Shown: positions 58,714-64,000 of the stretch, in pieces
Numbering within the stretch: the first letter of the stretch is position 1
Layout of the letters: every line of letters begins with the position of its first letter
NCBI RefSeq assembly: GCF_020921035.1
Contig: NC_063156.1
Span: 22,244,283-22,308,282 of the forward strand
DNA length: 64,000 bases
Direction: 5' to 3'
DNA from: Rhodamnia argentea
Lineage: Eukaryota > Streptophyta > Magnoliopsida > Myrtales > Myrtaceae
The notes under the pieces: model-generated
Seen by the model: the letters and a program-made list of their open reading frames with translations, nothing else
The model's database searches: none
What the model was told of the DNA's origin: nothing
Made by a program: the position numbers and the translations under genes

Positions 58714-59410
58714 ATTTTTCAGTTTCTGTGAGGGTGCCTGCAATCACACGCTAAGATTTTTGAAATCATAGTTTTTGGTTTGTTTAATTCAACAAATTTT
58801 CTACGATGAGGAAAAGAATCAAGAACCCTGAGGATAAGAATGGAGAATACTCATTGATTTCAGTGTTATTGTAGCTCACACACCGATACAATCTTGATCG
58901 GAAAGTGATTTTTTTTTTTTAATTACTCAATTCGAAACAACCATTTGTATAGGAGTAGAGAGATGAAAGTTTAACGTCTGTATTTATTGAGTTATTAGAT
59001 TTTCTTCTAACCGTCCTTCATAATATCTGCTTTCAATCTGCACCCGCATGATTTTCCAACAACTGAATGTTAACGCCCCTCGTTCCATTATATGAGCCGC
59101 ATTAAATATCTTGTGCATACAATTTTTAATATTTTATTTTAATTTTTTTTTCAGAATATTTTATGCATTTGCTCTATTTACGATTATCTTGCTAATAAAA
59201 TTATTTTTTTTGGCAAAAACAAAAGAAAATAATTGATCCACTTTGATGAATGGAGGCCTGATGTGAGCTCCTTTTAATTTCCATTTGCAGTTAATTTATT
59301 CACACAATTTTTATTAGAGCTGCACTATCTTGACCACAAAGGTTTAGTTATAGTCGACCATAATTTATATAGCCACGATTATTATTGAACATACCTCCAA
59401 GAAAGAGAAG
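58714..59410. other. Upstream DNA of the secreted peptide gene
   Basis: AT-rich, no clear TATA box. No gene supported. Confidence 0.3.
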
Positions 59411-59414
59411 AGAA

Positions 59415-59640
59415 AATTTTAAATTAGGGTTTGAAGTGCTATCGTTTTCTCAAAAAAGGGACTTGAGATGGACTTTGTCTCAAATAATGGCCTGAAGTAG
59501 TCATTTAGTTTCAAAAAAAGGTCTTGACTTGTTGGCCGGTCAAATTTTTGCCAGTCGCCGAGCACATGCATATCACATGCATATTTTGGCAGCCCAGACA
59601 TTAACTTCTAAAGAAATTTTAAGTTTTTCTCGCTTCTTCC
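59415..59640 (+). mobile_element. Foldback element, family A, left-arm fragment
   Basis: 59415-59530 repeats the family A units ('ggacttgagatggactttg', 'aatggcctgaagtagtc'). The opposite arm is not present. Confidence 0.65.
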
Positions 59641-59769
59641 CTGTGCATCTTCTTCTTTGTCAATCTTGAGCATGGGCGCTAGAGTAATCCCCAGATCAAG
59701 AATGCCAGAATTAGTTGATTGGAGTCCATATTTTTCTTTTCCCTCTACTCATTTTCTTTTGATTCTAGG

Positions 59770-60076
59770 CCACGGCAGAGTTCCCGACTGTTCGTCGGAA
59801 TGCTGCTGCACCTACGGAAATCCAAAGCAGATCCCCGTCGGCAGCAGACATTGGTGATGGACCTATTTTCATTGTAAACATCTCGCACCTTGGTGTGCAA
59901 ATTGGAATCATTTGAAGCATGCATGTGTTGGGAAATTTAGCGAATGGGATGAACAAACGAATTTGACTTTGAGGCGTGATAACAATTATTTGTCCTACGA
60001 TGTTGCTAATAGCTACCGGCAAAGATCCTCCCGAAGACAACAGAGTCTCAAACGAGAATATGAGTATCAATTCTAA
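59770..60076 (+). pseudogene. Unrecognised coding remnant
   Basis: A 'tgattctag' acceptor at about 59768 is followed by coding-like sequence: GHGRVPDCSSECC, then after a TGA stop an open stretch with HCKHLAPWCANWNHLK and GKFSEWDE up to a TAA. CKHLAP with a nearby WC recalls thioredoxin/PDI motifs in scrambled order, but I do not consider that an identification. A long minus-strand frame over the same bases is treated as a shadow. Confidence 0.25.
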
Positions 60077-60119
60077 TATTTCTCCAAAAACTCTCTAGGA
60101 AACAATCGAAAAAGAATGA

Positions 60120-60742
60120 TGTATCTCTTTAGGAAAGAAACAAAAAATATGAAATTGAAGATGTAAGTTCTAAAATGGACATAATAGTTGTATATATAAT
60201 GAGAAACGGACACATCTTTTCGCGTTCAAAAAGTAATTAATTCTCATGCAACTATTCATGTCCGAAAATAGTTTTTCTGAAAGATTGCAACTTTTCGTAT
60301 AAAAAATTGCTAACTCAGCGGACGCAACTCTTCATGCCCAAAATGTCAAGTATGAAGAAATGCAACCATTAGACATAATTAATCATTTAAAATTCGAAAT
60401 TAATATTAAAAGTAACCACAACTCCTAAGTCAACAATTGCACTTTTTCGGAAGGACATTACAGTTAATTTTATTAAATTTAATTTAAAATTTAAAATTGA
60501 TAAAATGATTGTTGATTAGTGTCGATTATTACTCGCGATTGCACAAGAGTGCCAAGTGCTAAGTGCGCCTAATAATTAGGCAGCTTCACGTGGGTATAGT
60601 GGGGTCTAGTCCACTTGCCAATTTCTTTATTTGAAAGACTATAGTAGCCTTCTAACTAATAAAGTGACTTGCACTCTTCCCTCCACCCTATGTGAGATGC
60701 AAAAAGTCACTATTTTGTTTGTTTTGCAAACAAAATTCAACA
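60120..60742 (-). repeat. 3' LTR of Copia 3 (outer end not fixed)
   Basis: On the plus strand it ends 'aaaattcaaca', followed by the purine tract complement 'atcctccacttt' (60743-60754), as expected for a minus-strand Copia element. A TATA-like 'tatatata' near 60195 fits an LTR promoter. The far boundary is a guess because the other LTR lies outside the window. Confidence 0.5.
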
Positions 60743-60754
60743 ATCCTCCACTTT

Positions 60755-63700
60755 ATTTGTAAAAAAAAATTACAAAAAAAAATTTCTCAAAAAATACAGC
60801 CAACATTTCCATGAGATTAATATGCCTACATAAAGGTCTCTTTCGAGTTAAACTTTTATTTAGTACAAGTATCTCAAAACGCTATCAAAGTTACAAGTAG
60901 TCGTTGCTTTAAATTGTTATTCTAAATAATAAAATCGGACATATCGCACATATACTAATATCTTATTTCAGTGAGAAGTTCATAATTATTCAATACTATC
61001 GTGGTTGTATGTTTATTCCTATTTCATGAGCTCTCTATAAAGTAACCCTAATTTTCATAAGAAGCGGTACCACTTCTAAGCTTATGTAGGAGAAGCATTA
61101 CTATGTGTTTCTGTTACTAATAAATACGTTACTGAATCGTATTACTCAACCTCTAAACATAATAAATATTGACTTCCCATGACCGAACTAGTGTCATCAC
61201 CAAACAATCACTTTCAATAACTTATTTTTACTCATTAAATCTTATAACTAGTGATATGCTAGCATTAGACCGGGTTACATTATTGGTGATTTTAAGTAAA
61301 GGGTTTCATCTCCATTTCTTTAAAGGTCACCATTACCACATCTCTTAGTAGAGTCTTTCTAAAGAGATTGGCCAGATTCTTGATTAACCTCACGTAAACA
61401 ATTGTTATGGTACCATCATGAATCAATTATTTCACGTACTCATATCTTAGACTGACATATCTAAACTTACCATTATAAATGTTACTATAAGCCTTTACCA
61501 AAGAAACTTGATTGTAATAGTGAATAGAAATATGAGGCATAGGACTAGGCCATAATTTAATGTCCAGCAATAAATTTCTTATCCATTTAGCATCTTTTCC
61601 ACTTACTGCTAAAGTAATAAATTCGGATTCCATTATTGAGTGAGTTACGCATGTTTATTCCTTGCTCGCGCTAGATACAACACATGCCTAACGTGAAAAT
61701 CTATCCAAACGTGAAATGTTTATCTCCCACACCAGAAATCCAACTAGCATCGGTGTACCTTTCTAATATAACTAGATAACTATTATAGAACAATCCCTAA
61801 TTTTTAGTTCTCTTAGGATAACCAAAAATTTTGATGACATCGCATACATTAAAGACCCTATAGTACTTGCATATTCAAGCTATGTTAGTGCTCTACCAGT
61901 ATTATAATTTAATTTTATAATAGTATCAAATGGATTACTCATTTCTTTGAAATGAAGATGTCTCAATTTTTTTAACATCTTTTCAATGTAGTCACATTAG
62001 CTCAAAGAATAATTCTCACTATGCTTTTTAACTTTAATACCTAAGATAGTATCTACTTTACCCAAATCTTTCATTTTAAATTTTGAAGTTAGATACTTCT
62101 TAGTCTTAATGACTGGAGTCGTACTAGTTCCAAAGATAAGCATATCATCAATGTATAAGCAGACTAAAACACCATAGTCTTTAGTGAATTTAAATAAATA
62201 CACTTATCAGGATTATTACGCTTGAAACCATTGGACAATATGATTGAATCAAATTTCTCATGCCAGTGCTTCGGTGCTTGCTTGAGCCCATAAAGAGATT
62301 TAACTAATTTACATACTTTCATCTCATTTCCAAGAAGAACAAAACTCTCTGGTCGTTCCATATAAATTTTCTCATTTAAATCTCCATTTAAGGAATCAAT
62401 CTTGACATCTATTTGATGAACGTAAAGGTCATAAATGGATGCTAAAGTAAAAGGAATTTGAATTGATGTTATACATGCTACAAGAGCATACGCATCAAAA
62501 TAATCTACTCCTTCCTTTTGTCTATAATCCTTAACTAGTAATCTAGCCTTGAAAGCTAGGATAGAACCATCATAATTGTATTTTCTCCTGAAAATACATA
62601 TGGACCCAGTAGGTTTAGATCCTTTTGGTAAGTCTGTTAATACCCAAGTATTATTAGACATAATTGTATCCATTTCATTATTTATAGCTTCTGTCCAAAA
62701 AGAAGCATATCTAGAAGACATAGCATCACTAAAACTTTAGGATCGTCTTCTAAATTTGATATTAATGGATATTTATTTACCACGTTATTTTCTCTGTCTC
62801 CTTCAACAAAACAAACATGAGTAATAAAATCTAGACCTAAATCCTTCGCTTTTCCTGCTCTAGTGGTTTTCATAGGTTCAATTACATCTTCGGAATTATT
62901 TATTATTTTCTCATGAGAATCTACATATGTTCCTATGGTTTTGAGTTATTCTTATTTTGCAATTGAGCATTATTTTCAATAATTTTAGAATCAGTAGAAC
63001 ATTTATTCTCAAAGAATTCAACATCTCTTGATTCTACAATGACATTTGAATCTAAATCAAGAAACCTATAAACTTTACTATTTTCAGCATATCTAACAGC
63101 ATGCACTTTTGATAGCTCTAGGACCAAGTTTCTTCCTTTTAGGGTCAAGTACTCTGCAGTATGCCAAACACCTTCACACTTTAAGATATGACGGGTTTGA
63201 TTTCTACCTTTCCACAATTCATAATGGCTGATGTTATTTCTTGTGCATGGTATTCTATTATGAATGTAATGTGCGGTAAGCAGTGTCTCTCTCCAAAGAT
63301 TAATTGGTAGTTTCGAGTTCGAGAGCATACGGTTGATCATTTCTCCTAAAGATCTATTCTTTCTTTCAGCCAAACTATTTTGTTGTGGAGTGTATGGTGC
63401 TGAAGTTTGATGAATAATACCATGTTCTTCATAGAAGCCTAAAAACTTATTTAGACAATATTCTCCTTCTCTATCTGAATGAAGGACTTTAATTTTCCTT
63501 TCTAATTGATTTTCCACTTCAGTCTTATATTTCTTAGATTTGATAAATGCTTCCTTTGATCTTAGGAGATAGACATATACATACCTAATGTAGTCATCCA
63601 CAAAAGTTATGGAATACCTTTTACCACCACATGTTAACATGACGTTGAATTCACATATGTCACTATGGACCAAATGTGATAAATTCCAATTTCTCTTAAT

Positions 63701-64000
63701 ACTAGGAAATAATTTCTTTTTCAGTTTGGACTTAGCACAAATTTCACATTTATCAAAATTGCCATTAAAGTTTATTAAGTCTAACTTTTGCATATTATGT
63801 AAATAGCAATAATTAAAATGTGCTAATCTACTATGCCATAAATGGGGAGAATCAACAACATAAGCAGAAGATACGATATTCTTATTAATACTCTTTGATA
63901 CATGCCATCGTTGGCATAACCCTTTCCTACAACTAGCCCATTCTTTGACAGGATAACCTTGTTGAACTCAAATAAAACCTGAAACCCCCTTTTACAATGC
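60755..64000 (-). pseudogene. Copia 3: decayed gag-pol running off the right edge
   Basis: Minus strand, from the window edge inward: integrase 63793-62933 (zinc-finger end CEICAKSK, SDICEF with the first Asp, SDREGEY with the second, and the Glu helix SLAERKNR), a linker, reverse transcriptase 62721-61997 (KVCKLVKSLYGLKQAPKHW, LYIDDMLIFG), and part of RNase H 61633-61427 (SEFITLAVSGKDAKWIR). Stops and shifts separate these blocks. The gag and protease parts and the 5' LTR lie beyond 64000. Confidence 0.88.

Noticed and set aside
59765-60070. 101-codon minus-strand frame
   Set aside because: No motif or splice context. The plus strand of the same bases has an acceptor-like site and more coding-like words.

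Overview
This is a stretch of a plant nuclear genome: spliced genes with GT-AG introns, TATA boxes, AT-rich spacers, LTR retrotransposons, MITEs and a fragment of chloroplast psaA. The gene set (HD-Zip I, RTM2-like HSP20, HIR, CPL4-like phosphatase, SDR) indicates an angiosperm, most likely a woody eudicot. The overall repeat style reminds me of Myrtales such as Eucalyptus, but that placement is an impression and not demonstrated.

Layout. 1-16 kb is the gene-bearing left part: an intronless CPL4-like CTD phosphatase (-), an intronless short-chain dehydrogenase (+), and a three-exon HD-Zip class I gene of the HAT5/ATHB-1 type (-) with a 26-codon upstream ORF in its leader. Between them lie foldback elements and organelle-derived DNA. 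18.5-28.1 kb is a tandem segmental duplication of about 4.7 kb. Copy 1 has a complete five-exon HIR gene (+) facing a two-exon RTM2-like alpha-crystallin/TM gene (-). Copy 2 repeats the RTM2-like gene intact, but its HIR copy starts exactly at the exon 1/intron 1 boundary and so has no exon 1. A short filler marks the junction.

29.3-45.8 kb is one LTR retrotransposon with LTRs of about 2 kb, expanded by nested insertions: a Harbinger-like MITE and a 2.8 kb solo LTR in the left LTR, and a 5.2 kb Copia element in the right LTR. Its internal region has almost no pol left. Instead it carries decayed pieces of at least two and probably three host genes: an ECA-type Ca2+-ATPase, probably an NST1-like protein, and a PPR protein. 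46.5-51.8 kb is a second, young Copia element with 399 bp LTRs. 52.5-64 kb is repeat-rich: a 353 bp Mutator-type MITE with a perfect 9 bp target duplication, two foldback elements, an LTR fragment, an RNase H remnant, one small secreted cysteine-rich peptide gene, and the 3' half of a third Copia element running off the right edge.

Functional links are limited. The HIR/RTM2-like pair is the only apparent functional neighbourhood: both families are linked to defence in Arabidopsis and they were duplicated together. I found no bacterial-type system, CRISPR array or complete tRNA/rRNA gene. Gene models were spliced by hand from the sequence; exon sums are in frame in every case given.
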